In this document: one piece after another, positions 43,100 through 53,574 of the stretch
Position numbering within the stretch: position 1 is the stretch's first letter
Layout: every line of letters begins with the position of its first letter
Source: Protopterus annectens
Taxonomy: Eukaryota > Chordata > Ceratodontiformes > Protopteridae
DNA length: 64,000 bases
Direction: 5' to 3'
Assembly: GCF_019279795.1 (NCBI RefSeq)
Contig: NC_056738.1
Span: 401,937,311-402,001,310, forward strand
Program-made: the position numbers and the translations under genes
The notes under the pieces: generated by a model
Told to the model about the DNA's origin: nothing
Database searches by the model: none
The model's input: only the letters and a program-made list of their open reading frames with translations

Positions 43100-44420
43100 T
43101 GGTGAACAACTGCCATTAACAGGCTTTACAATAAGAGGAAGAAATTGTTGTCCAAAAGTAAGAGGGAGAGTGTCCTAAACTGGAAACACTCCCTCCTCAG
43201 CTTAAACAAACAAATAAGACTTCTTGTGAAGTCCTCCAAAGCAAACTATGAATCCAAATTAGCATCCTCAACTAAGGACAAGCATGAGGTGTTCTTTAGT
43301 TACATCCATAGCCTAAAAGGTAAGACTCAGATTTGCACCCATCTGGTAGTTAATGATACCACATATACAACCTGTGGACATAGCAAAACTGTTAGCCGAC
43401 AGTTTCTATGAAAACTTCACTCCACTGTCCCCACCACACATACCACATGACATTCCTTCCACCTGTTCCCCACCTTGCATCTCTAGAGAGCAAGTCATAA
43501 ATGCCCTAAGGCCAAAAACATGGCATCTATGGGACATAACTTCCCAGGCTGTGTCTACATGGGCTCCAATAAGAATTAGTAACACCACTGGGTACTCTCT
43601 TCAATCATAGTCTAAGCACCAGCTTCATCCCAGCTGAATGGAAAATAGTCACTTATCTGTTTGCACAAAGACGGTGCTTCCACTGACCCCAGGAACTAGC
43701 CTGACTAGCCTTATCTGCAAGGCCATGGAGTGAATCATCATTGACCTTATCAAAGGTATAGGTAATCTCCAAACACCTGACCCTACTCAGTTTGGATTTG
43801 TAAAGGGAGATCATGCCTGCTAAACCTGGTGGACTTCTTTGAGACATTCACCAGAGCCCTGGACGAGGAGAAACTGAATACAGCCTACCTGGACTTGGCC
43901 AATGCTTTTGACACTATTCTCCACTCATTATTATCAAACTCACTCAGATAGGTAATAACCCTTATATCGTAGGGTGGATCACTAAATGGCTCACCAATAG
44001 AACCCATACAGTCAATATAGGGGAATCCATCTCCAACAGCAGACCCATAACCAGCAGTGTTCCACAGGGATCAGTCCTGGGACCTCTACTGTTTGAAATC
44101 TATTGTTCCAAAGTACAAGCAAAAACTAAAGGTCATGGCTGACAAAAGTTTGCTGATGACTGTAAACTGGGAGCGGTCACAGAATCCCCAAACAATGTCA
44201 ACATCCTACAAGATGGTCTTAAGCAAACAAATGATTAGTGCCAAAGTCACGGCATTAAACTCAATGCAAAAAATGTATCATCATCCCTTTTGGTAAAAGT
44301 GATGTTCCGGTTAACTACCACATCAGTAGAAACACCCTAAGCTCTCATTCAGTGGTGAGAGACTTGGGCACACAGGTTGATAGCAACCCTCACCTTTGAT
44401 CACCATGTCTCCACAGTGGT
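43100..44420 (+). pseudogene. CR1-D ORF2 reverse transcriptase
   Basis: Linker 43,145-43,411 (LLVKSSKANYESKLASSTKD), decayed fingers ~43,450-43,760, motif A AYLDLANAFDTI at ~43,880, motif B SVPQGSVLGPLLF at ~44,060-44,095 and KFADDCKLGAV at ~44,147-44,180 with both catalytic Asp residues. GIKLNAK lies at ~44,252. Broken by multiple frameshifts, some visible as one-base losses around GGCATGATC near 43,805. Confidence 0.78.
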
Positions 44421-44959
44421 AAGAAGGCCATTCTATGTTGCTCATCTCACAAGTAAAGGCATTGCCTCCAGGAAAAAAAAAAAGTTATAACCTCTCTGTA
44501 CTCTTCCCTTATCAGGCCAATAGTTGAGTATGATGTCCCATTTGGTATATACCTTTCCAGGCACCTGCAGTAAAATTGGAGAGACCACAAAGTTCCTCAC
44601 AAGGAGAGCTCAAGGTCTTCAGCATCTGTCCTATGTGGATCAGCTGAAATCAGTCACTTTACTCCATTTCATACAAACTATTCAGAGGTGATCTCTGCCT
44701 TATTGGAAATGCTGTATATCAGTAAGTCCAATGGCTCACAAATTACTCGCTCTAAAGACCTTAACCTGGTATGTGACATTAACAGAACCTGGTGGAGGGA
44801 CAGATTTGTCTCCCAGAGGTAATCGCACCTGTGGAACAGACTCCCAATTCACATCAAGCACAATCTGGACAATTGGATCCCAATAGTGATGCATTTCAGC
44901 ACCATGGATAGGAGAAAATTAGGAGTGGCTAGCTCACATTAGGTGTAACTGCATTATAC

Positions 44960-45330
44960 TATGAGGGTACTGGAATGGAATAATGCTAGAACTTTTTAAC
45001 CCTGCAGAAAAAAAGTCTCTGCCATATGTAGGACTGGTAGCCAAGTAGAAGAAAAAAGATTTAAGAAATCAGGAAGAATGCCCAATTTAGTAGAACTACA
45101 GAAATGAATAAGGGGAAGCTCTGGGAAGTGACTTTGAGGGCTCCTACTTATACAACCAAGTCAAGAGATCTTATAATTTGTATGGAAATGTTCTACTGGT
45201 ACTCATACACACCAGCAAGGTTACACAGCATGTTTTCTAATGCCCCCAGCAAGTATTGATGACATGAAGAGGAGGAAGAGAATGGGAACTGTGAGTACAT
45301 CTTTTGGGAGAGTCCAAAATTAGATGAATA
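44960..45330 (+). mobile_element. Diverged L1 3' fragment
   Basis: Plus-strand sequence reads RAPTYTTKSRDLIICMEMF, YTPARLHSMFSNAPSKY and then EYIFWES, aligning with the L1 at 40,110-40,290 (APKYATKSR, YTPSRLQRNFLQVDSKC, EHF). The CWRC knuckle is mutated. It is a more diverged L1 family member. Confidence 0.65.
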
Positions 45331-46140
45331 AGTTATAGTGCACAATGCAGTAATACAAAGTACAGTTGTGTAAGAATTTACCATAATGGTAGATGTCCTA
45401 TGGACTTCTGTTATAGTATTCTTAATGGATGGGGTTGTAGCTTGCTGAAGTCTGGACAGGGTATCAAAGCTTTACCTTTGCACGACATACGTCTGGTAAT
45501 GACCTTATCTTGCAGGTGTCAAGGGTATAAAAGCATACATACGTATGAAATCGTCAGACTATCTCCAAGCCTGTATTGGCCTGAAGATGACCAAGGAGAA
45601 AGGTCAGCTAGGAGGGGCTTAGGTTCAACAGGGTAAGCAAGTTCTCTCTCAGAAAGGAAGATCCTGTAATACTGAATTTGCTTGTGTGTGAATGAATGTT
45701 AAAGTGTTAGTGCCAATTAGAGGAAAAGAAGATAAGAAGGATAGGTGGGAGGGAAGGAATACTGAAACAGTGATCAGTAGGACATCTACTGTTATGGAAA
45801 GATTTTACAAAACTGTATTATGTCCTGACTGAGTCACTGTTGCAGTATTAACAGATGGAGAATTCCTAGACCTGTCGAGAAAGAGGGTGGTAAGCAAAAA
45901 GGAAAAGGTAGAGGAGCCAGTCCAGTAGGCAAAACAGAATAGTTCTGGCAAACGCTGCCCTGGACCTTAAGAATCCAACTTGTAATGTTTTGTGAAGGTG
46001 TAAACAGAAGATCAGGTGCTTGCTTATAAAATGGACATGATGTCTGCACCTTTGTAGAAAGCATCTCAAGCAACCAACTCGTGGGATAAAGTGCGAAACA
46101 ACAACTGATAAACTCCAAAAATGCACAAATGAAGGGAATC
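45331..46140. other. No recognised feature
   Basis: Mixed-composition sequence between an L1 remnant and the 3' end of PLE-1. Long minus-strand frames at 45,834-46,162 have no recognisable domain. Remnants of the DIRS element at 54.1 kb or of CR1-E would be expected near here if the PLE insertion had been simple, but I cannot identify them. Confidence 0.35.
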
Positions 46141-46231
46141 CACCTCCGAACTCACGGACCATAAATTTACTTTATTAGTATAAACACAGATTATAACACA
46201 GAATATTAAACGCTTAACGAATCACCGCGTT

Positions 46232-46259
46232 TTTCATCTGTAACATCAGACTTCATCAG
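46232..46259 (-). ncRNA. Hammerhead-ribozyme-like core of PLE-1
   Basis: On the minus strand CTGATGA (46,259-46,253) is followed by a stem-loop in which GTCTG pairs with CAGAT (one G-U), then GAAA (46,235-46,232). AACG...CGTT follows as a possible stem III. This is the CUGANGA / stem II / GAAA arrangement of hammerhead ribozymes, known in the terminal repeats of many Penelope-like elements. Stem I and the exact cleavage site are not clear by eye. Confidence 0.6.
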
Positions 46260-47118
46260 ACAAACACAAAATCAATTAAAACTTCATTTTATATAAACAA
46301 TTAACATTTGAATCAACCAATAAAAATAGTTGTTCGAACTCATTAATATATAAAACATACCCTTCATAAAGTGCTGGCAATCACATAAACAAAGGTATAT
46401 TTCATCACATGAAAATCTCTATTATCCTTCTATATGTAAAAATCTTTCAGATATTGCCCTTCGCTAAACATGTCATTCGCTCATACAATTCCTGGATCAC
46501 AATCCATTTAAAAAAAAACTTATATACAATGAAATAAAAACTCTTTCGTTATATTAAAATTTATAAATGTATAAACATTGTCCTCAAGTGGTCAAATGTG
46601 TTCATTACAATTAGGAACATCTCATTCTGCTTCAAACGAGGCATCTAAATGGGCTTAAAAAAATCAATGAATAAACAAATAAATAAACGTATATAAAATT
46701 TATAAATATAATATATATATACATAATTGAATGAATATATATTAAAATATATATATGTTAAATATAATAAATATAAAACACTTATAAATACATATATATA
46801 TAATACATAATACATATCCCATAATAGATATCTTAAAATAGATCTAAAAACATCTAAAATTGTGTCATGGTACTAAACATTTGTACATAATGAATAAATT
46901 AATAAACAATGGACAATAAACTATAAATGGCATGTGAAAAACATCTATAATCTAGCAGCCCTCAATTTAAGAACGGGTGCTAGAGAAATACCATCATTCA
47001 TACCTGGATATTTATTTGCCTCCAGAATAATTTGCCAGTATAATTCCCAATACCCAATTTTAGTTTCCCACATACCCCCCCTCTCATCCTTCAAAACTTC
47101 CTCAATAACAAAAAATTT

Positions 47119-47442
47119 TTATTTTGCTAGGGGACAAACAGTAATATGTCTATATAAGGCATTACTTTCTTTTTTATTTTTTATATCATTCATATGTTCA
47201 TAAATTCTCCTTATTTTCCTTTCAGTTTTTCCAATGTAAAAACCTGAACATATTTCACATAATGCAATATATATAACTCCATTAGTTTTACAAGTACTAT
47301 GTGTCCTATCTATTATTTCTCTCCCTCTAGCTTCAATATAAATACTTTGTTTATTAATCATAAATGTACACTGAGTACACATCCCACATGGATATGTCCC
47401 CCTTAACTTATTAGATTTTCTAGGGGCACTGTTCTTTAACAA
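47119..47442 (-). pseudogene. PLE-1 GIY-YIG endonuclease domain
   Basis: A Cys-rich stretch (YPCGMCTQC) precedes VIYIALCEICSGFYIGKTER then KIRRIYEH, the GIY-YIG nuclease signature of Penelope-like elements; this domain nicks the target. A second Cys pair sits inside the motif (CEIC). Both Tyr-containing half motifs, the Arg and the Glu-His are present. It stops short of the protein's usual end after ITVCPLAK. It belongs downstream of the RT at 47,740 and is separated from it by stops. Confidence 0.85.
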
Positions 47443-47460
47443 AAAACAATCTTTGATATT

Positions 47461-48892
47461 TCATCCCCTCCTATATACAATTTTTAATGTATCTTTTTGT
47501 TCAAACTTCAAATCAGTTAAACTAATAAACTTATTCCACTCTTCGTTGAATACATTCCCAATTACCTCAGAATCTCCACTATAATCAGTAATAAAAGCAC
47601 CTTCAAATGTTTTGTCCCCTACATATGCATTTTGAATCATATCTAAATTATAGTAATTGGAACCACCTTCTCTAACATCTGTAGTATCTAATTTCTTCCC
47701 TAATATAGGTCCAAATATATCCATACGTCCATTCATAACTTAATTTCTTATTTTGTTGCAAAATTCTATAGGATAGCCTCTTTCTACAAATAAATTTGTT
47801 AAAAATATGCATTCATCATTAAAATCATTGTCACTAGATGTCATCCTGCAAATTCTAACAAATTGACCTTTTACAATGCTTTTTTTCTGATATAGCAGAT
47901 ATCCACTACTGAAATGTAAATATGAATTGGAGAATGTTTTCTTCCTATACACTTTTGACCTAAATGTATTATTGTCTTTAATTAGTTTCACATCCAAATA
48001 ATTCATTTAATTAAAACTAATTTGATGGGTAAACCTTAAAAAAATCTGTTGTATTATTTATATATAATATAAATTCATCTAATTTTTCTTTACTATCTAC
48101 CCAAAAAATAACTATATAGTCAAGAAAGCGCTTATATAACCAGCAATTCTTATATTTACTATTACATATATATTTCTTTTCCCATGTGTTCAAAACCATG
48201 TTTGCAAATAATGGGGCACATCTTGACCCCATCGCTACCCCACTAGATTGATGGTAGTATTCACCTTGGAAGAATATATAATTGTATTTTAAAACCATTT
48301 CCATTAAATTGAGACATATATAAACTTCTTTATCATTTAGATCACCAGCTGATCTAATAGCTTCTTCAAACCAATCTAGTCCTATATCATGTGGTATAGA
48401 ACCAAATAGGTCCACCACATCTATAGTTATAAATATGAGCTCTTCTCAAAATAAATTAGCAGTAATATTTCTCAAAAAGTCCTAGGAATCCTTTATAAAA
48501 GATTCTCCCTTCATCATCAATTGTTTTAGTTTCACATCTACATATCTAGCCAAAGGTGAAATAACAGAACCTTTGGCAGCCGCAATGGTGGATCTATTAT
48601 ATCCTTGTGAAGTTTTGGAATACGAAAAATGGGTGTTTTTTTTGGCTTAGTGTTATGTAAAAATTCAAACATTTCTATCTATAAAACCTTCCAAAAATAA
48701 ATCATATAGGGCCAAATATATTTTCCTATAACCGATGTGAATTTCATTCTTGGAAATACAACCATATTTGGATTCATCTTGTAAAATATCTAACATTTTG
48801 GCTTCATAAGTAATATTGTTCATCAAGACAATCCCACCACCTTTATCGGGTTTCATAACCCTTAAATTTCCATTTTCTTTTAAATTTTGCAT
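47461..48892 (-). pseudogene. PLE-1 reverse transcriptase
   Basis: In 5' to 3' order on the minus strand: NLRVMKPDKGGGIVLMNN (48,843 downward), PKLHKD (~48,620), TIDVVDLFGSIPHDIG (~48,415, motif A), SSGVAMGSRCAPLFANMVL (motif B), KRFLDYIVIFW (~48,110, catalytic motif C with DY instead of DD), NYLDVKLIKD and SIVKGQFVRICRMTSSDNDF. This is the Penelope RT order. The DD to DY change would inactivate the polymerase. Frames are broken at ~48,430-48,660, 48,015 and 47,738. Confidence 0.85.
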
Positions 48893-49581
48893 TAAAACTT
48901 TTTTCTTCTTGAGATAGGTTTGAACTAAATCTATTTTTCTTTATTGCTTTCCTCAGTTCATTTTCCATTAAGTTTTCAAAATTTTTTAACTGTGGATGAA
49001 TAGGTGGGTTCCAAACACCACTTCTTTTTAACAAATGGGAACTATCATTATCATTTTGGGTACCTTCACATATTAATATTAAATTAATCTTTCTAATAAA
49101 CATTTTTAAGTCAATAATAAGTTGACTGATATCACTTTTTGTTCTAGGGACAAAATTCAACCCCTTAGAAAACAATTTAAAATAAATGTCATTAATTTCT
49201 AAATCAGTATAATTAAAAATATTGAAATTGTCACGAGCAAATGACATGATTTATACTGTTGTTTGTATTCAATTCACCACAGGGCGACTAGAAATAGCTA
49301 TTTATTCTCCTCCCCCTCCATCCATTCTGCTAATTCACATCTTGTTGATTCTTGATCCTCTCCGACCTTCTGAGGGGGGGGGGGTACTCTAAAGGGTCAT
49401 GCCCATCTTGTACATTTTCCTGATAGACCTCTTCATTTCCAAAATCTAAAGTATCATGTCTTTCTTTTTCATATTGTAAATGTACATCAGAGTTATAACT
49501 ACTAAACATAGTTCTAGGTTTGGGGAACTGAGTATTATGTTCATACTCAAATTTATCTCTATTAATTTTTCTTTTTTTCAC
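48843..49581 (-). pseudogene. PLE-1 N-terminal region, second part
   Basis: Minus-strand 49,581-49,330 (KKRKINRDKFEYEHN... LRRSERIKNQQDV) and 49,247-48,843 (DISQLIIDLKMFIRKINLIL; RSGVWNPPIHPQLKNFENLM) precede the RT. The acidic, coiled-coil-poor N-terminus and the NPP-x-HPxLxxF segment are typical of the region upstream of Penelope RTs. Without PLE-2, the first residues are continuous with CVTILNRK at 51,994. Confidence 0.75.
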
Positions 49582-49599
49582 CCGATTTCACTCCAAACT

Positions 49600-50114
49600 A
49601 GTACAGAAAAAAAACGCTAAGGCACCCGCTCGTGAAACACACTAATTTATTTAAATGCCAAAATATTAAAAACGTTTTTCGTCCGAACAAATTAATCAGA
49701 CTTCTTCAGAACTCGAACTACAACTGTATTAATATACATCCTCTATTTATAAACTAATTTCTAAAAAGACGGCCAAAAGTTAATTGTCACAACAGCAAAT
49801 CTTAAGGGTATATTACTTTAAAATATAATATTGCATACATAAAAACTACCATAAAAAATATATATGTACATAATAAACAAAACTTTTCCTATTTAGATAT
49901 TATATATTATATTTCATGAATATCTTATAATATATTTACTTTAAATAAAATAAATTAAAAAAAAGATGTGTAATATGTACAACAAAATCATAAGCTGAAT
50001 GAATTAATGAAGCATCCTAATAATTAATCAAATACTACCCAACTTTAGTAAACAACCACGTCATCATCTATCTAAACGTTTTAACTTCAGCAAACACATA
50101 AGTGAACATTTTTC
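49600..50114 (-). repeat. PLE-2 inverted arm, left
   Basis: GIY-YIG C-terminus (LNEKCSLMCLLKLKRLDR) plus 3' UTR and terminal repeat. The reverse complement recurs at 51,475-51,983 with roughly 95% similarity by eye; for example, the hammerhead-like core and the ATTATTAGGATGCTTCATTA block are conserved in both. Confidence 0.85.
49677..49709 (-). ncRNA. Hammerhead-like core, PLE-2 left arm
   Basis: On the minus strand CTGAAGA (49,709-49,703) fits CUGANGA. It is followed by GTCTGA pairing with TCGGAC (six pairs, one wobble) around an AT-rich loop, then GAAA (49,680-49,677). The position within a PLE terminal repeat agrees with the published location of PLE hammerheads. Confidence 0.6.
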
Positions 50115-50588
50115 ATTAAGACCCGGGTTCGTGTAAGCATTAAGCTTAATCTGCCATAACAGTTCCATCTTTTCAAGAAGTAAACCATATGGGCCTCCCC
50201 TACTATCCTTATTAACTTGATCCAAAACCCTGTACTGAAATCTATGCTCAGGGAAATTCATAACGTGCCTAGCTAATGCATTATCTTCTTTATGCAACCT
50301 TATATCCCTTTGATGTTCATAAACTCTTTCTTTGAACTTTCTCTCGGTCTTCCCCACTTAAAATGATGGGCAACATTGACAGGTTGCTAAATAAACTACC
50401 CCTTTTGTGTTACAATTAAATTTACCTCTGGTAGAAACTCTTGAACCATTGATTACTATATTGGCGCCTGATGCCATTAAATGGCAATAAGAACTACCAC
50501 ATTTTGTGTCATACCCACACTCGTTCTTACATTGATGTTTACACCGCTTCTTTGCATCCAATCTTCGAAGTTTGTACCCCTTCTCCAT
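50064..50588 (-). pseudogene. PLE-2 GIY-YIG endonuclease domain
   Basis: A Cys-rich segment (CKHQCKNECGYDTKC) precedes VVYLATCQCCPSF, a stop codon (TAA at 50,360-50,358) where a Tyr is expected, and then VGKTERKFKERVYEHQRDI. So the YVG half of the GIY-YIG motif has lost its Tyr to a stop. The C-terminus follows to LKRLDR. The same domain is intact at this position in PLE-1 and PLE-3. Confidence 0.85.
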
Positions 50589-51464
50589 ATTATTTTCAAT
50601 GAAGAACCTAATTTTCCTACTAAGGTATTGTCCTCGTATCCTCGTATATCAAAGACCAATTTTTTTCTAAAATTTTCCTTATATTACCATAGTCCAAGGA
50701 ATATCTTAAAATACAAGCTACATTGAAATCAACCCCATTATTATGTTCTTTTTTTATAATATTGCTCATATCCTCACTGTTTATTATCCCTTTTTGTTTT
50801 TTTGTTTTTTCAAAATTGGCTGATAAATACCCACATTCCTTTTAAATGTAACTTCCTCTACTAAATTGTCTATACATGCCATTGGGTAAGCCCTGTTCAT
50901 AAGCATACGTCTTAAATTCTCACATTCCTCAGTGAAATCCTCATCTGATGTAATCATCCGTGCGGCCCGGACCAATTGGTCCTTAACTACGGACTTTTTT
51001 TGATGCATCGGATGTGCACTTGAATAATGCAGGAACTTATTTGAATAGGTTGGTTTCCTATAAACATTTGCTTCATATTGCTTTAGAATCACGTTTTTGG
51101 TTAATTTGATGTCCAGAAAAGCAACTGAAGTGGAACTAAATACATATGTAAAATTCAAGAATTTCATAGAATTGTTCAACACTTCAACTAAATTCTTGCC
51201 AGTCTCACCATCCCCTTCAACTATAATAAAGATGTCATCAATAAATCTGGCATAAAATCTGACCCTACCAACAAAGGTATTGTCCCCAAATAAAAAATTC
51301 TTCTCCCAATAAGATAGGACCAGGTTGGCAAAACTGGCCCCACATGGGGAGCCCATGGCAACACCTTTCTTTTGGATGTAAAACTGTCGTTCAAACAATA
51401 TGAAGTTATAGGATAAGACCACATCAAGTAATTCCTGTACCAAGCAGATTTTGTCAGCTGGCAC
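50589..51464 (-). pseudogene. PLE-2 reverse transcriptase
   Basis: A 226-codon frame (51,464-50,784). KKGVAMGSPCGASFANLVLS is motif B, ARFIDDIFII is motif C with both Asp residues intact, and AFLDIKLTKN, YRKPTYSNKFLHYSSAHPMH and VVKDQLVRAARMITSDEDF are the post-catalytic Penelope signature. The 5' end is truncated before motif A. After a stop at ~50,781 the linker continues (50,659 downward, KIIWRRGTNFEDW) into the GIY-YIG part. Confidence 0.88.
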
Positions 51465-51474
51465 TCCCTTTTGA

Positions 51475-51983
51475 AAAATGTTCGCTTATGTGTTTGCTGA
51501 AGTTAAAAAGTTTAGATAGATGATGACGTGGTTGTTTACTAAAGTTGGGTAGTATTTGATTAATTATTAGGATGCTTCATTAATTCATTCAGCTTATGAT
51601 TTTGTTGTACATATTACACATTTTTTTATTTTATTTATTTTATTTAAAGTAAATATATTATAAGATATTCATGAAATATAGTATATAAAATCTAAATAGG
51701 AAAAGTTTTGTTAAGTACATATATATATTTTTTATGGTAGTTTTTATGTATGCAATATTGTATTTTAAGGTAATATACCCTTAAGATTTGCTGTTGTGAC
51801 AATTAACTTTTGGCAGTCTTTTTAGAAATTAGTTTATAAATAGAGGATGTATCTTAATACAGTTGTAGTTCAGGTTCTGAAGAAGTCTGATTAATTTGTT
51901 CGGACGAAAAACGTTTTTAATATTTTGGCGTTTAAATAAATTAGTGTGTTTCACGAGTGGGTGCCTTAGCATTTTTTCTGTAC
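51475..51983 (+). repeat. PLE-2 inverted arm, right
   Basis: Plus-strand copy of the PLE-2 3' end, from the codons for EKCSLMCLLK through the 3' UTR and terminal region. It carries the hammerhead-like core at 51,877-51,909. It joins directly to the truncated RT in opposite orientation at ~51,475. Confidence 0.85.
51877..51909 (+). ncRNA. Hammerhead-like core, PLE-2 right arm
   Basis: CTGAAGA (51,877-51,883), stem strands GTCTGA (51,885-51,890) and TTCGGAC (51,899-51,905), then GAAA (51,906-51,909). Same as the left-arm motif on the opposite strand. Confidence 0.6.
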
Positions 51984-51993
51984 TAATTTTTCT

Positions 51994-53574
51994 TTATTTC
52001 CTATTTAGAATTGTAACACATTTATCTATTTCCTTTCTCAAATCCAAATACTTATTTTTCTCTTTGTCAACAGTAAACAGAAGATCATGTATGATTTCTC
52101 CATTAATATAATCTATTTGTTCCATCAAACCACACATTTCCTGTTCATTAGCTTTCATGAGGTCAAAGCCCCAACCATCAAACATGTCTATTAACTCATT
52201 ATAAAATTCTGTACCTTCCTTTACATTGTTTGGAAATTTCCAAACGCGTAGTCCTTTAGGTAAAATATTGAGATGTATACATTCCTTCAAATAGGCATTA
52301 TCCATATCTAATGTTTTATACCTATATAACAAATCATTTAATTTTTGTAAATTGCCACCATAAGTTAAATTCGAATCATGTATCGCTGTATCATTAGGAG
52401 TTTCCATTATGGCTCCTAGTTTGCAGTCATCTGTGAACTTTGTTAGCCAAAGACCTTCTGTGTTAGCCTGTACTTCAGAGAAGTGGATACCAAACAGGAG
52501 AGGACCCAGGACTGAACCCTGTGGTACTCCACTTGTCACTAGTCTGAAGTTGGATTTGGAGTCTGCTACTTTCACAGTGTGGGTTCTGTCAGTGAGCCAG
52601 TTGGCAACCCATCTTGTGACATAGGGATTTATACCTAGTTTAGTGAGTTTATCTATAATTCCAGAGTGGGGGATGGTGTTGAAAGCCTTGGCAAGATCTA
52701 GATAGGCTGTGTGAACCACCTTACCCTTGTCTATGGCTTTGGTGACTGCTTCAAAGAAGTCTATCAGGTTTAGTAGACATGATCTGCCTTTTACAAACCT
52801 GAACTGGATGGGATCCAGAGTTTGGAGATTACCAATGTCTTTGTTTATAAGTTCCACAATGATACGTTCCTTGGCCTTGCAGACCAGGCTCGTCAGGCTA
52901 ATGGGGCGGTAGTTCCCGGGGTCCGTGGTGGCTCCCCCCTTGTGGAGTGGGATAACCATTGCTGTGCGCCATTTAGCAGGCACAAAGCCTGAGGTGAGGC
53001 TATGATTGAACATGGTACTTAGGTGGGGTACCAGTTCGTTCTGTAGTTTGTGTAGAACGCAGCCTGGGATGTTGTCTGGTCCCACGGATGCTGTGTTCTT
53101 GGCTTTGGAGAGTGTGGTTTTTACCTGTGCAGCCGTGATTACAGGAACTTTGCATTCTTCCAGTATAGAGATGGGCTCCTTAGGGGGTGAGAGGGGGGTA
53201 ATGTTAACACTGAACCTATCTGCCAGGATGTTGGCAATATCAGTTGGGTCTGTATATTTAGTGCCATTGTGCTGCAACTCAGAGCAGATCTGAGTGTTGC
53301 CATCGAGATTCTTGACATAGCTATAGAATGCTTTGTGGTTGTCTTTAGAATCAGTGGTGATTTTGTTTTTGCAACTAGCTTTGGATGATTTTATCAGGGA
53401 TTGCAGCTTCTTACTGAGGCTGACCAGGGAGCTCCTCCACTCGTGGGATTTTACTCTCTTTTGCAAGAGTTTCTTCCTTCTGTTGTACAGTTTGCTTATG
53501 GCAGGGGACCACCAGATTGGGTTCCTTTTTTTGGAAAATAGCATCTTGGTTCTGTTTGGGATAGCACGATCCAT
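51994..53574 (-). pseudogene. In-frame CR1-E RT / PLE-1 N-terminus chimera
   Basis: A single 526-codon open frame. Residues 1-395 are the CR1-E ORF2 linker and RT: WWSPAISKLYNRRKKLLQKR, NYRPISLTSL, YLDLAKAFNT, PQGSVLGPLLFG and FTDDCKLGAI at about 380-389, with both catalytic Asp residues kept. At about 52,393 the sequence leaves CR1 in the middle of METPN and enters PLE-1. Residues ~396-526 read LKECIHLNILPKGLRVWKF, GWGFDLMKANEQE and LDLRKEIDKCVTILNRK, the N-terminal part of PLE-1. The TAA ending the frame lies at the PLE-2 insertion edge. The fusion arises from PLE-1 insertion into CR1-E, and nothing suggests selection for it. Confidence 0.8.

Larger units (their letters stand above)
41486..44950 (+). 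mobile_element. CR1 LINE (CR1-D), 3' part
   Basis: Continuation of CR1-D after the L1: ORF1 linker, a short CR1 tail (41,618-41,707), the ORF1 esterase, the ORF2 APE and RT, and a decayed C-terminus to about 44,950. Although riddled with stops, it preserves residues lost in CR1-A: esterase block V His and RT FADD. Confidence 0.8.
46141..49574 (-). mobile_element. Penelope-like element PLE-1, main part
   Basis: A minus-strand Penelope-like retroelement: N-terminal region (49,581 downward), RT (48,892-47,740), linker, C-terminal GIY-YIG endonuclease (47,442-47,119) and a very AT-rich 3' UTR. The end (~46,150-46,320) carries a hammerhead-like core. Its 5' coding part lies at 51,984-52,393 beyond the nested PLE-2; the 12-bp repeat TAATTTTTCTTT at 49,563-49,574 and 51,984-51,995 marks that insertion. 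Stops and frameshifts are moderate in number. Confidence 0.85.
49575..51983 (-). mobile_element. Penelope-like element PLE-2 nested in PLE-1
   Basis: A 5'-truncated minus-strand PLE of a family distinct from PLE-1: RT palm (51,464 downward), GIY-YIG endonuclease (to 50,064), 3' UTR and terminal region with a hammerhead-like core. Upstream of the truncated RT lies an inverted copy of its own 3' end (51,475-51,983), so the whole insert is framed by ~510-bp inverted arms. TAATTTTTCTTT flanks it at 49,563-49,574 and 51,984-51,995. Confidence 0.85.

Noticed and set aside
45834-46162. Two overlapping minus-strand ORFs near the PLE-1 end
   Set aside because: No recognised motif; biased in composition and without a repeat partner. 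Left unassigned rather than called a gene.
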